Shown here piece by piece: positions 1 through 8,314 of a stretch of DNA of 44,795 nucleotides. How positions within the stretch are numbered: position 1 is the stretch's first letter; the number at the start of each line of letters is the position of its first letter. Source of the DNA: a virus; the IMG/VR virus record IMGVR_UViG_3300049893_001343, positions 1 through 44,795 of that record; one strand, 5' to 3'. The position numbers were made by a program, and so were the translations under genes. The notes under the pieces were generated by a model that saw nothing but the letters and a program-made list of their open reading frames with translations, did no database searches and was not told the DNA's origin.

Positions 1-1228
1 TGATGAAATTGAACACCTTAGTGTTGAGGCCACCGAGAGGATTGCGACCGCCAACATCTAGTGCGTGTTCCATCTTCTTCTCTAGTTCTTCTAATATCTG
101 ACATGCCCGCAAACACGTCTCTATCCCTATCTCAAACGTTAAGTTATCTGCAAAGTGTATGGCCATGCAGAGCTTCTCAGTGTGCACTCGCTTACGGGCG
201 AAGTAATGTAGAAGTTTGGGCGGGGCATCTTTTCGCTCTTGTGGTAATACAGTCTCAACGTAGTTACGCATATACTCACGAGCTTCTGGAGTATACGTCG
301 CTCTACCAAACAAATCAGTTAGGGCTTTGATGTGGTTAAGCAGTTGCTCTTTCGCAACAAGTTGCTCAGGTGACATCGTTGCAATATCAAATCGTTCGAA
401 GCGATTACTGTCAGCGTAAACGAATAATGTGCGACTAGCGAAACCTTCATTCAACAATCGGTCGCTAAATGAGGCTTTCATGAAGGATGGTTGAGTGCCC
501 CCAAATAAGTTCACACAGGTATTCTTAACTTGTTCAATACCCTGTGTCTTTGTCTCGTAGCGATAGTCACCACAGTCGTAAGTGCGGATGAGGTAGTTTA
601 CTACGTCGTGAGTATGCTGGCGGAATAGTGAACTGATTTCCTCCAGACAGAAGCATATTGAACTGTGCGTATACACTCCATTCTTAGTTAAGCCAGAGGT
701 TGCAGCAGCGCCAGATGGAACGATACTTCTGATGGCGCGGGCATTATTGCGGACTAAGCCTTCGTAAGTAATAGCATCTGCTGACATTGGAATAACTAGT
801 GGCTCATCTACTAGCTTCTTCTTCGTAACGCTATCGCCTGTATTGACACCGCCCTTGTTATTGTTGCTGCCAACGCCGGGAAGATTTAGATTATTAACTT
901 GCGCGTATTCCTCCATTAGAGCTTGCATCATCTCATCATTAAGCGATTCGTCAGGGGTTGCAGTCTTAACGCCGGGCAACTTAAGGCGTTTCATCTTATG
1001 ATGCTTTAAGAACTGTGAGACTGGAATGATGACTAAGCCTTTACCAATACCTGGGTCAGCTACTAAGATTACGTATAAGTTTGGAAAAAGAGGACGCTCA
1101 TCTGAGCCTAGATACACTCGCCTCTGCAAAGCTGCTGCTATCATGTAATAGAATCCCATATCAATAAAGATATCAGGCGATGTGATATCTTTCATATAGA
1201 ATCTCCAGCGTTCTAGGTTAGTTGTCAT
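1..1228 (-). CDS. DUF3987-like P-loop ATPase (helicase/primase-like), partial
   Basis: The frame is open from ATG at 1228 to the left window edge, giving 409 residues without a stop. A Walker A-like motif ADPGIGKG lies at about residues 57-64 in a hydrophobic beta-strand context (LYVILVADPG). A motif CLEEISSLFRQ further on resembles the acidic Walker B segment of DUF3987 proteins. Such phage proteins are thought to act as replicative helicase or primase-helicase ATPases. The Lys of the P-loop is followed by Gly instead of Thr/Ser, which is atypical. Its ATG overlaps the stop of the polymerase palm gene (TAATG), so the two are probably coupled. Family assignment is by motif recognition only; the C-terminus lies outside the window. 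Confidence 0.72.
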   Translation of the reverse strand, partial: MTTNLERWRFYMKDITSPDIFIDMGFYYMIAAALQRRVYLGSDERPLFPNLYVILVADPGIGKGLVIIPVSQFLKHHKMKRLKLPGVKTATPDESLNDEMMQALMEEYAQVNNLNLPGVGSNNNKGGVNTGDSVTKKKLVDEPLVIPMSADAITYEGLVRNNARAIRSIVPSGAAATSGLTKNGVYTHSSICFCLEEISSLFRQHTHDVVNYLIRTYDCGDYRYETKTQGIEQVKNTCVNLFGGTQPSFMKASFSDRLLNEGFASRTLFVYADSNRFERFDIATMSPEQLVAKEQLLNHIKALTDLFGRATYTPEAREYMRNYVETVLPQERKDAPPKLLHYFARKRVHTEKLCMAIHFADNLTFEIGIETCLRACQILEELEKKMEHALDVGGRNPLGGLNTKVFNFI

Positions 1229-2241
1229 TAGGCAGCCAATGGTAATTTGTATTCATCCATACCTTCTGGATTATTCTCCTTATGATATTTACCCCAGTTC
1301 ATTCCAGTGCTCGCCTCAGCTTTCATACGGAACTTAACGCCAGACGTAGACACCAAGTCTTGCTCCATAAACGAGAGCATAATGCGAACAGCTTCAACTA
1401 CTTCTGCAACAGGAACTTGAGCCAGATAAGAGTCGTGGCAATTATTAAGGATATCCCAATCAAGCCCGGCACTTTCGATATATGACTGCAAGTTACACAG
1501 AGCAATATTAGAAATGCACCCAACAGTAGATTGAGGAATAAATGCATAGGCTTCTTTCCATAGTTTGTCGTCTAAGTATCCGCTAAAGAAACGAGGGAAT
1601 CCAAACAAATTGCGCAGCGTGCGATTTGCTAACAACTGTTCCTTGATAATGTTGTGCCATAAACGAATCTCAGGGAATAAGTCATGGAACATCTGCAAAA
1701 ATTCATCAGCTTGCTTACGCGTTAGAACAACACTCCCTTGAGATTTCTGTAATACATTGAGCTGAAACGTCGGCCCCTTCATTCCGTAGCTGCTAGCATG
1801 AACAACCATCTTTGCAATAAAGTAGAAGCGTCGCTTAGCGTCCCAACTATCAGACTCTTTGATTATCTTAGCGAGCTTCTTCCATTCAGGATGGTTGGCT
1901 AAATCGGGGATACTGAGAGCGCATAGATGGATGATGTCGAATGGAGTGTTCTTCATCCAATACTCGCGGAATAGATGAAGCGCTAGCCAAGAGTGAACCT
2001 TTACTCCATGATAGAATAGTTGGCGATAGATACCAGCCGGAGCTTCGTGTGCTACAATCAACGCTTCAGCACCAGACTGGTCAACTTGCACCAACACCTT
2101 ACCTTCATCAGGTATGTAGATACGACGTAAGTCGTCAGGCTGGTTCTGCAAGTTTGTGCCGTATTCACCCCATAACTTACGAGAGCCATTACGGAACGAC
2201 TTCGTAAGTCCGGGCGCCCAGCCACAGGTGTTTCTATACAT
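1228..2241 (-). CDS. Family A DNA polymerase, palm/fingers half (split gene)
   Basis: This 337-aa protein carries all three polymerase motifs of family A. Motif A is VQVDQSGAEA (catalytic Asp about residue 54), preceded by the typical GTNLQNQP. Motif B is AKMVVHASSYG (about 143-153). Motif C is NNCHDSYL (about 267-273, with the HDS triad). It has no exonuclease or thumb, which are encoded by the gene at 2545-4074. I chose ATG at 2241 because the sequence from MYRNT onward aligns with the family. A longer frame to 2310 adds residues that do not look like polymerase and would overlap the previous gene by 77 bases. The chosen start overlaps the 104-aa gene by 8 bases. It presumably acts as one subunit of the replicative polymerase. 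Confidence 0.88.
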   Translation of the reverse strand: MYRNTCGWAPGLTKSFRNGSRKLWGEYGTNLQNQPDDLRRIYIPDEGKVLVQVDQSGAEALIVAHEAPAGIYRQLFYHGVKVHSWLALHLFREYWMKNTPFDIIHLCALSIPDLANHPEWKKLAKIIKESDSWDAKRRFYFIAKMVVHASSYGMKGPTFQLNVLQKSQGSVVLTRKQADEFLQMFHDLFPEIRLWHNIIKEQLLANRTLRNLFGFPRFFSGYLDDKLWKEAYAFIPQSTVGCISNIALCNLQSYIESAGLDWDILNNCHDSYLAQVPVAEVVEAVRIMLSFMEQDLVSTSGVKFRMKAEASTGMNWGKYHKENNPEGMDEYKLPLAA

Positions 2242-2548
2242 TGTATAAGAATTTGAAATCAAAGTTAAAAGCGTCAGCGCCGTCGATTTTCTCTTTAGTG
2301 ACTGGCCCAAACCACAAGAGAGGCTTACCTTTCCACATGATTAGCTCCTCTCCAGTTTCAGGTTTACGTTCTAATCTAGCGTGTTGAATGTAGGTTTCTC
2401 CAATGGGCAGCGAGCCTTCTAGTTCAATGAGGGATACACGTAGTAAACTATCTTTCCTACGCTCAATAGCTGCTATCATTTCGGGAGAAAACGTATTACG
2501 TTTGTCGTCGTCAGGTGACGAGAAGAATGAGAAATCTATTTGTTTCAT
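2234..2548 (-). CDS. Hypothetical protein between the two polymerase genes
   Basis: This 104-aa protein has no recognised domain. It starts MKQIDFSFF and ends FNFDFKFLYNV. The start overlaps the stop of the exonuclease-half gene as ATGA, and the end overlaps the palm-half start by 8 bases, so all three are likely translated as a coupled set. It has no LAGLIDADG, HNH or GIY-YIG motif, so it does not look like a homing endonuclease. A role as a bridge or accessory subunit joining the two polymerase halves is possible but only inferred from position. Confidence 0.65.
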   Translation of the reverse strand: MKQIDFSFFSSPDDDKRNTFSPEMIAAIERRKDSLLRVSLIELEGSLPIGETYIQHARLERKPETGEELIMWKGKPLLWFGPVTKEKIDGADAFNFDFKFLYNV

Positions 2549-4074
2549 ACGACAATAGGTTGTTTAGGCTCAATCCAAGGTTTGAATTTCAATTGACCAG
2601 ACTCCTTCGCTCGCTCACGATAAGCAAGCAAGAAGTCTAGCACTGCATTGTTAGGAAACTTTAACTTTAACTTTTGAATCGCTTTATCACCTGTGCTTGG
2701 ATTCCCTTTATCAGTCTTGTATTGCACAGGGTAATCGAGTTCTTCAAACAGATACTTAGCGCACTGTTGCGGCGATGTTGGAAGGAGTTCACGACCAACA
2801 AGCGTCCGCAATGCACGCAAGTAATGGGTCATTAAGCGATCATTCTCGCGTAGAGTTTGCTCCCTAATGTCATTGCGGAAGCGCATACCTTGAAGCATGC
2901 TTATGATGTAGGGTCTAATCATACGATTAGCTTGACCGATAGAGGCTAAGAGGCCGGCGTCTTTGGACGCATGCGTTAATTGAGCGTGCTTGATTAGCTT
3001 CATTGCCCAGACATCTTTTGCATTATAGTTCCACAATTGTTTCTCTTGGTCTGGATTGCGTGGAGGGAATACGCCTTCATCTTTATGGAATGGTTCCCAT
3101 ATGTCGGGCCACGCAGATAGACTGTGACCTAACGATTTCTCTGCTTCAGGAAAGCAACGATGTTGAGCGAGCATCGTATCATATATGCTATCATTAAAAG
3201 GTAAACTATATTTATGGGCAAGCACTCCCAAATCAAACATAGCATTATGGCATATAATGGTGTTACGCCGTAAAGCCACAGAAAAAGCGCGGAGGATTTT
3301 TGCATAGTCATTGTATGCTACTGCATAATTCCAGCGTAAGAAGGGAACAACATATACTCTATTTCCGCTACCAATATCCCCAAAAGAAAGCCCAATGCAC
3401 AACAGATTACGATCATCAACATCAGTTTCAATGTCAAGATAAAGGGATGTTGAGTGGGTCTCAGATAATACGCTAATGATTTCATTGGATGATGGTGCTA
3501 AGGTTACTTCGTATTTCGACGGTTGCATTGCGTGTCGACAGGCGTGCAATGCTTTACCTGTATCTCGTGAGAGCCAGAAGAAGTAATTACTATGGCTTGT
3601 CCTTCCATGTCTCTTGACTTCTTCATCGCCTTCCCCCTCATCATCTTCAGCGCCCGCAGTTTGTTGAGTATCAGCAGAGAGTAGAGGGTTGAGTTTGCTT
3701 TCATAATCTTTTAAGTCAAGTGCTTCTTGCGGAAGGTAGCTACAAATCGCTTGAACGCCTTCATACGGCGTTGTAAGTGGATATCCTCTTTGTTCGTTAA
3801 GACTATAATCTTTTGCGTATGCTGGATTGGCCCATTCAGCGAATGCTTCATCACCGAGAAGCAATAACATTTTCGTCCCGGGAAGCAAGGCTCGTCTATC
3901 TTCTCTAAGTCGTATCTCACAGTGCCATCTGGTAACACTGTGAGGAGCGAGACAATCATCGTTGAATCTGATTCCTGCTGCACCAGAGAGTAATGCATCC
4001 TTGTCGAAGCGTGAAGGGTTACTAAGAATGATAGTCAATCCACAATAAGGCTGTGTTGGTGGGTGGTAGAGCAT
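2545..4074 (-). CDS. UDG-like domain plus 3'-5' exonuclease and thumb half of family A DNA polymerase
   Basis: This 509-aa protein has three parts. Residues about 1-125 resemble the uracil-DNA glycosylase superfamily (KMLLLLGDEAFAEW, then RGYPL and a late YLP segment), as seen fused to some phage polymerases. An acidic linker (about 140-155) follows. The DnaQ-like exonuclease shows Exo I LYLDIETD (D214/E216), Exo II CHNAMFD (about 275-281) and Exo III YNAKD (about 350-354). The C-terminal 130 residues look like the polymerase thumb (LLPTSPQQCAKYLFEEL, then LAYRERAKESGQLKF). It then stops exactly where the palm should start; the palm is a separate gene at 1228-2241. The glycosylase call is the weaker part; the exonuclease is clear. 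Confidence 0.85.
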   Translation of the reverse strand: MLYHPPTQPYCGLTIILSNPSRFDKDALLSGAAGIRFNDDCLAPHSVTRWHCEIRLREDRRALLPGTKMLLLLGDEAFAEWANPAYAKDYSLNEQRGYPLTTPYEGVQAICSYLPQEALDLKDYESKLNPLLSADTQQTAGAEDDEGEGDEEVKRHGRTSHSNYFFWLSRDTGKALHACRHAMQPSKYEVTLAPSSNEIISVLSETHSTSLYLDIETDVDDRNLLCIGLSFGDIGSGNRVYVVPFLRWNYAVAYNDYAKILRAFSVALRRNTIICHNAMFDLGVLAHKYSLPFNDSIYDTMLAQHRCFPEAEKSLGHSLSAWPDIWEPFHKDEGVFPPRNPDQEKQLWNYNAKDVWAMKLIKHAQLTHASKDAGLLASIGQANRMIRPYIISMLQGMRFRNDIREQTLRENDRLMTHYLRALRTLVGRELLPTSPQQCAKYLFEELDYPVQYKTDKGNPSTGDKAIQKLKLKFPNNAVLDFLLAYRERAKESGQLKFKPWIEPKQPIVV

Positions 4075-4077
4075 GAG

Positions 4078-4284
4078 TTACTTCGACGGCTTTTTATTGT
4101 GGTGTAGTTCCATTATCAAGTCTTGAAGTTCAGTAACATATTGAACCATATGCTCATCTGGCCAAGGAATATCTGTATTAGATAAGCGTCGTTGAATACA
4201 ATCAACCAAATCGTATACGCGCTCCATCTGCCAGATACGTTTAGGCTTAATACCAAGAGGTGGTTTGTTAATTAGTGTAGCCAT
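4078..4284 (-). CDS. Hypothetical protein, 68 aa
   Basis: This short protein lies 3 bases upstream of the polymerase exonuclease-half gene in the same direction. It is a mixed helical sequence containing KRIWQMERVYDLVDCIQRRL with a Lys-rich end (KKPSK). No family is recognised. Tight packing with the neighbours supports it as a real gene of the replication operon. Confidence 0.55.
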   Translation of the reverse strand: MATLINKPPLGIKPKRIWQMERVYDLVDCIQRRLSNTDIPWPDEHMVQYVTELQDLIMELHHNKKPSK

Positions 4285-4296
4285 AATCAGTTATCG

Positions 4297-4482
4297 TTAA
4301 AGTTCCTCTTCCTCTTTCTTTACTTTTTCGCTACACTTGTAGCATCCTGGATGATCAGGGTCATCACATGATGGGTGACGATGAAATGCTTGACGACGGA
4401 AACGTTGATTACGCTTACGTTGACGATGTTCTTCAGCATCATCGTCATCCATCCATTCGGACCATTCATGAACGCGTGGCAT
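4297..4482 (-). CDS. Hypothetical charged protein with Cys/His cluster, 61 aa
   Basis: The protein begins MPRVHEWSEWMDDDDAEEH, continues with an Arg/His-rich stretch and ends in KKEEEEL. A possible zinc-binding knuckle is formed by HPSCDDPDHPGCYKC near residues 36-50, with three Cys and two His. No family is recognised. It sits in a compact run of minus-strand genes, which is the main support. Confidence 0.45.
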   Translation of the reverse strand: MPRVHEWSEWMDDDDAEEHRQRKRNQRFRRQAFHRHPSCDDPDHPGCYKCSEKVKKEEEEL

Positions 4483-4552
4483 AACATTAAAAGTGCCCCG
4501 ATATTTTTCTGTTGCCGTCGGGGCCAGCGGATTATTCTACTGCGACTACATC

Positions 4553-5110
4553 TTAGGCAGACAAGTCAATTTTCCGAAGAATGTCCTTCGTCTGCTTCTG
4601 CCACTCCCATCCACGAGACAACTCCTTACCAGTAGCAGGATTGATAACGGGGACGTATTGCCCGTTGGGCAGACGACGCTGTTCAATGCGCTCTTGAGTA
4701 GAGACAAGAGCATCGAAGCAAATCCCCTCTAACTTGAGGCCATTGGGATTCTTAGTCTCATCGAACAACGGACACTCATCATCAATCTCAGCAGGAAGTC
4801 CCAAGAGAGGAAGCAGAGTGTTGACGAAGTAATCGAGGTTCTCGCTATCCTTACCATCCTTCGTCTTGTCATTGAGCATCAGCCACCAAGGAACTTTGAG
4901 ACCAGTGAGGTCATAATCCTTGCCGTCGATGTCAGACTTAACACTAGTCGGCTGCACGATTTCAGTGTCAAGCGTAATCATCGGAAGTCCACTAGAGGAC
5001 GGACCAAACTTCGCAGTCTTGATTCGGAAGGTGAGAACACCCTTGAATCCCGGAGGAGTCTGACCAGTAACAGTGGGCTTGGTAATGTTGGTAGCGTTAC
5101 GGATTGCCAT
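4553..5110 (-). CDS. Putative single-stranded-DNA-binding-type replication protein
   Basis: This 185-aa protein has a beta-rich N-terminal half (FKGVLTFRIKTAKFGPSSSG, then MITLDTEIV) reminiscent of the OB-fold, DUF669-like helper proteins found next to phage polymerases and RecA-like ATPases. It lacks the acidic tail typical of SSB. Location between polymerase and Sak4-like ATPase genes agrees with a role in replication or recombination. Translation must start from a G-free A/C leader (5111-5152) without Shine-Dalgarno sequence. The function is a tentative reading of fold pattern and context. Confidence 0.6.
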   Translation of the reverse strand: MAIRNATNITKPTVTGQTPPGFKGVLTFRIKTAKFGPSSSGLPMITLDTEIVQPTSVKSDIDGKDYDLTGLKVPWWLMLNDKTKDGKDSENLDYFVNTLLPLLGLPAEIDDECPLFDETKNPNGLKLEGICFDALVSTQERIEQRRLPNGQYVPVINPATGKELSRGWEWQKQTKDILRKIDLSA

Positions 5111-5152
5111 ATGTTTTTGTTTTGTTTTGTTTGTTTGTTTTGTTTTTGTTAC
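5111..5152 (-). promoter_or_regulatory. G-free A/C-rich 5' leader
   Basis: Read on the minus strand, the bases between the HIRAN stop and the ATG at 5110 are almost only A and C, as repeats of the type AAAACAAAC, with no G. It contains no Shine-Dalgarno motif and cannot fold. Leaders of this type suit S1-dependent or SD-independent initiation. Similar leaders precede the genes starting at 15677, 17427 and 18684. Confidence 0.6.
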
Positions 5153-5500
5153 TTAGAACGGTGCCTCATTAGCATCGTCTAAAATTCTCGCGACATCACA
5201 TTTAACAGTAAGCATATGCCACGTAGGATTATTTTTATTGTAAGCAGCAAGAGTTGCATGCACTTTGATGCCACTCATACGATATTCATGCAGCATATCT
5301 TGGAACTCACCTTTAGGAACATAGCCTAGCTTGATGCCATCACAGCTAATTCGAATGGCATTAGAGTCATACTTATTATTACGTTCCCAGATAAGCGCAA
5401 GCTTAGCGCCAGCACGTAAATTTTTGCAACACTGATAATCATTATACTGAACACCAGCAATACTGAACCGACACAGTTCGATTTGTTTTTTATTTTTCAT
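5153..5500 (-). CDS. Stand-alone HIRAN-domain protein
   Basis: This 115-aa protein matches the HIRAN domain through its length: an N-terminal strand (FSIAGVQYNDYQ), then LRAGAKLALIWERNNKYDSN with the conserved N-x-YDxNAI core, and IKLGYVPKGE. HIRAN domains recognise 3' single-stranded DNA ends or stalled forks and are best known from Rad5/HLTF helicases. Here the domain is alone, beside replication and recombination genes, so it may guide a partner enzyme to DNA ends. A good Shine-Dalgarno motif (TAGGAGACC) precedes the start, unlike its downstream neighbour. Confidence 0.8.
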   Translation of the reverse strand: MKNKKQIELCRFSIAGVQYNDYQCCKNLRAGAKLALIWERNNKYDSNAIRISCDGIKLGYVPKGEFQDMLHEYRMSGIKVHATLAAYNKNNPTWHMLTVKCDVARILDDANEAPF

Positions 5501-5553
5501 TTTTTGTGGTCTCCTATAAGCTCATTGCCTAAAGGAGAAATTGTTAGCTAGAC

Positions 5554-5916
5554 TTAGATACGAACGCGATTGTGCAATGATTGAACGTAATCAATAAGAT
5601 ATTGAGTCTTTTGGTAAGTTGCACATAGCTCACGTTCAAGAGCACAAAATTCGGGGGGATATTCTTGTGCGATTGCTGATGGTTCAGGCGATTGTGAAAC
5701 ACTAATTAAGCATGGCTTAAGTACGTCCTCTAGTTTCTGTAGCGCTGAATACAAATCATTCAACTGTATTTGCACTCCGTTAAGTTTAGACGTAATATTA
5801 TCTGGCACTGATTGAGGTGCTCCAGTAGGCGCGCCACCAATAGCAGTTCCAAGGCCTTTTGTTAATTCTTCTAGCATTTTTGATTGAGGAGATGGGTATG
5901 ACTTCCACTTGCTCAT
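5554..5916 (-). CDS. Hypothetical helical protein, 120 aa
   Basis: I start this gene at ATG 5916 (MSKWKSYPSPQSK), 7 bases after the stop of the ATPase gene; the longer frame to 6045 would overlap that gene by 122 bases. A Gly/Pro-rich segment (GTAIGGAPTGAPQS) is followed by a probable coiled-coil region (QIQLNDLYSALQKLEDVLKP). No family is recognised. It is probably co-transcribed with the recombination ATPase. Confidence 0.6.
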   Translation of the reverse strand: MSKWKSYPSPQSKMLEELTKGLGTAIGGAPTGAPQSVPDNITSKLNGVQIQLNDLYSALQKLEDVLKPCLISVSQSPEPSAIAQEYPPEFCALERELCATYQKTQYLIDYVQSLHNRVRI

Positions 5917-5923
5917 ATAGTTA

Positions 5924-6727
5924 TTAGCTAGGTTTAATAAGTGAAGAGTAAAGGGCGGGCACTTGAGTAGGTAAGTTAGGCCACGAACATTTAGCATCGA
6001 AGTCCAGTGAACCCTTAGTCTGCCAAACATATTCGCGCTTCTCATCTACCAACTTGCCATCCTTATCTTTCACTTGCGTGATGACACAGCGCTGACGGAA
6101 GAAGTTAGGGTAGTAGCTTTTGAGCTTCGCTACGAATTTACCTTGCATGAGTGGTTGAATCTTATCAAGTAAGCGCCCCGTCCCTTGCTCCCGTTCTTGA
6201 ACTTCATGGAAGATTACCACGACGTTGCACTTGCATTGAAGTAGGGTATTGCTAACCTGTTCAGCAAAGTCAATCTTCCTAGCCCACGGAGCGAAGTCAT
6301 CAATCTCACCCTTACGAGAGTAAGTGGGATACAATGGAGCAGACCAATTAACTTTATCGAACTGCTCTTGCAAGCGAGTCCAATTGTCAATCACTAACGT
6401 CTGCTGTTGAGTGAGCTTAATGGCTTCAGTTTGAACCCACTTAACGAACGCATTAGCTGCATCGAAGTGTTCGCCGGACTTAGGTTGCTTAAGTTTATTA
6501 AGCACAAAGTCTGCATCGTAGAAAGGTAACACAATAGGCTGAACACCCTTCAAGTGTGGTAAGTCTTGTAGAACGCCTCGAAAATCGGGACGCTCGAATA
6601 GCGCAATCACTGGATTAGGAAATGATAGTGCGCTAGTAGTCTTGCCACTACCGGGTGGCCCTTGGATACCGACGATTACGTTAGCATAGGAGCTAACATC
6701 AGTGATGGAGTGTGGTGGTGTATACAT
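5924..6727 (-). CDS. Sak4-like RecA-fold ATPase
   Basis: From ATG 6727 (MYTPPHSITD) this is a 267-aa protein with Walker A GPPGSGKTTS near residues 22-31. A hydrophobic strand with an acidic end, QTLVIDNWTRL, is the probable Walker B, and NVVVIFHEVQ follows further on. This layout is that of the phage AAA/RecA-like ATPases often called Sak4, which take part in annealing and recombination. The longer frame to 6835 would overlap the dNMP kinase gene; the chosen start leaves a 1-base gap. Partners are likely the SSB-like, HIRAN and Cas4-like proteins next to it. Confidence 0.8.
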   Translation of the reverse strand: MYTPPHSITDVSSYANVIVGIQGPPGSGKTTSALSFPNPVIALFERPDFRGVLQDLPHLKGVQPIVLPFYDADFVLNKLKQPKSGEHFDAANAFVKWVQTEAIKLTQQQTLVIDNWTRLQEQFDKVNWSAPLYPTYSRKGEIDDFAPWARKIDFAEQVSNTLLQCKCNVVVIFHEVQEREQGTGRLLDKIQPLMQGKFVAKLKSYYPNFFRQRCVITQVKDKDGKLVDEKREYVWQTKGSLDFDAKCSWPNLPTQVPALYSSLIKPS

Positions 6728-6728
6728 A

Positions 6729-7328
6729 CTATTTGGTTCCGCTTGTCGATGTTGCTTTGAAGTGACCGTATTTCTCATAGATAAAGGAGAGCACACAACG
6801 CACTTCCCACAATAAGCGGGGCATGCTCTCTCCATTATTATCTATGCGAAAATCATGTTTGATGTGCATCAGTTCTTGTTCGCTAGGATGTGGGTCATCG
6901 CTTGTTTGACCCTTACGTTCAACGCGCAGGACTACGCCATCGTTATCTTGCACCCACGTAGCTTCATTAACGAAGCGCACGTCGGGGATGATGAGACAGT
7001 AGCGTTTCGTCTTGATGTCTAAGTCAGCGATGAAAGCATGCATGTGCTGAATCCAAATATCATCGCCGCTATTCTTTCGACAGAAGTCAGTGCCATACCA
7101 TTGGAATAGATGACGAATAAGTGGATGCTTCTTGTTAGCCTCTAGATGTTTGAGGTCAGCGCCCAGAATTTCAGCTACATCCTGCTTCAATGCGTCAGCA
7201 AATCCCCTACGGATAACGACAGGAAATTGATGCTTAGGTAGTTGAGAGTGAATAAGTGAAGCGACAGTGTCTTTACCTGAACGCTTAAATCCTGTGATAC
7301 CTATAATGAATGGGTTAGGATACGGCAT
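6729..7328 (-). CDS. Deoxynucleoside monophosphate kinase
   Basis: This 199-aa protein begins with a P-loop, IIGITGFKRSGKDTVA, matching T4 gp1-type dNMP kinases. A second family feature, IIPDVRFVNEA, lies near residue 110. The predicted reaction is ATP-dependent phosphorylation of dNMPs to dNDPs in the cytoplasm, feeding phage DNA synthesis. It is packed between the ATPase gene (1-base gap) and the nuclease gene (2-base gap). Confidence 0.87.
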   Translation of the reverse strand: MPYPNPFIIGITGFKRSGKDTVASLIHSQLPKHQFPVVIRRGFADALKQDVAEILGADLKHLEANKKHPLIRHLFQWYGTDFCRKNSGDDIWIQHMHAFIADLDIKTKRYCLIIPDVRFVNEATWVQDNDGVVLRVERKGQTSDDPHPSEQELMHIKHDFRIDNNGESMPRLLWEVRCVLSFIYEKYGHFKATSTSGTK

Positions 7329-7330
7329 AG

Positions 7331-8314
7331 TTACGCACTAGTTAAATCTTTCTGCTTATTATGTCCGCCCCCAAATTCAAGAGGACGGTATTCTTTCTTC
7401 TCGAAGTGAGACGTTAGCATAGCTTCTACGCCTCCTTTACCTAGCTTCGATTCATTGTGACAGATGTCGAAGAAGCTACAGTAGCTACCGAATGAGCTAC
7501 GACAAGTATCGTTATATGAGCCTTCGGGAGAAGGTATCCAATCATAACGTTGATAGTCAGCTATTAACTGACATTTACTTAGTAACCAATTATGAAACCT
7601 ACTAAGCTCATCCTCACTGTAGAAGAACATATCGCTAGCTTGGCACACTGTCTCCTTCTTAGGATCGTAGAATATCCCCTTGATGCGACATCCAATTTGT
7701 GGATTATCACGCAACAGTTTACCATAAGGACCATCGGGCGCTGCTTCAGCTAGCATACGCAACACTAAAGAATACACTTGAAGTTGCGGCCCCATCTTAA
7801 ACCCTTTGAAGTAAGCAGCTGGATCTTTTGATGCAGTAGTCTTGAAGTCTTCGAGGATGATGCAGCCATTAGGCATCCGTGTAATGCGGTCAATAGTGCC
7901 TTGCAGTAGAAACTCTATATCACCATGCTTCACCAATGGGATAGAGAACTTACACTCAACCATCGGCTGGCCATCAGGAGTATTGATTACTGATGGAGCA
8001 TTAAACCAATCACTCGTTTGCTCCAGTTGTTTGAGGTAGGCTAAGCATGTGCGCGTAAGATGGGCGACGTTGAGGTAATCTTTGCCGTATTTATCTATTG
8101 TATTTACGGCACAGAAATCCTCTTGCGTCTCGCGCATTGCATCCACTGGGGCTATACCGCGGGCAATTAGTTCAGCGAATTTGTGGAAGCATGTGCCATA
8201 GTGTAACTCAATACCTACGCCACCTTTAGCGCGATAGCCTTCAACTACTCGCCAATAAAGACGGCGTAAACAATTTGATTCTTTAAGTGAGGAAGCGTCG
8301 ATGCGAACAATCAT
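7331..8314 (-). CDS. Cas4/RecB-like PD-(D/E)XK nuclease with Fe-S cluster motif
   Basis: This 327-aa protein has the features of RecB-family nucleases: a GTCFHKFAE helix motif, a GTIDRITRMPNG core, and the catalytic ILEDFKTTASKD (Asp and D-x-K), followed by PQLQVYSLVL. A Cys near residue 16 (SNCLRRLYW) and a C-terminal group CRSSFGSYCSFFDIC could bind a 4Fe-4S cluster as in Cas4 and AddB. It probably resects DNA ends during phage recombination. Its start overlaps the preceding gene as ATGA. There are no CRISPR repeats in the window. Confidence 0.87.
   Translation of the reverse strand: MIVRIDASSLKESNCLRRLYWRVVEGYRAKGGVGIELHYGTCFHKFAELIARGIAPVDAMRETQEDFCAVNTIDKYGKDYLNVAHLTRTCLAYLKQLEQTSDWFNAPSVINTPDGQPMVECKFSIPLVKHGDIEFLLQGTIDRITRMPNGCIILEDFKTTASKDPAAYFKGFKMGPQLQVYSLVLRMLAEAAPDGPYGKLLRDNPQIGCRIKGIFYDPKKETVCQASDMFFYSEDELSRFHNWLLSKCQLIADYQRYDWIPSPEGSYNDTCRSSFGSYCSFFDICHNESKLGKGGVEAMLTSHFEKKEYRPLEFGGGHNKQKDLTSA

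Noticed and set aside
61-330. 89-codon frame on the plus strand at the left edge
   Set aside because: It is antisense to the DUF3987-like gene, whose frame is open throughout with clear motifs.
1228-4074. Simple frameshift or sequencing error as explanation of the split polymerase
   Set aside because: A full 104-aa gene with overlapping start and stop lies between the halves, and each half has its own coupled start.
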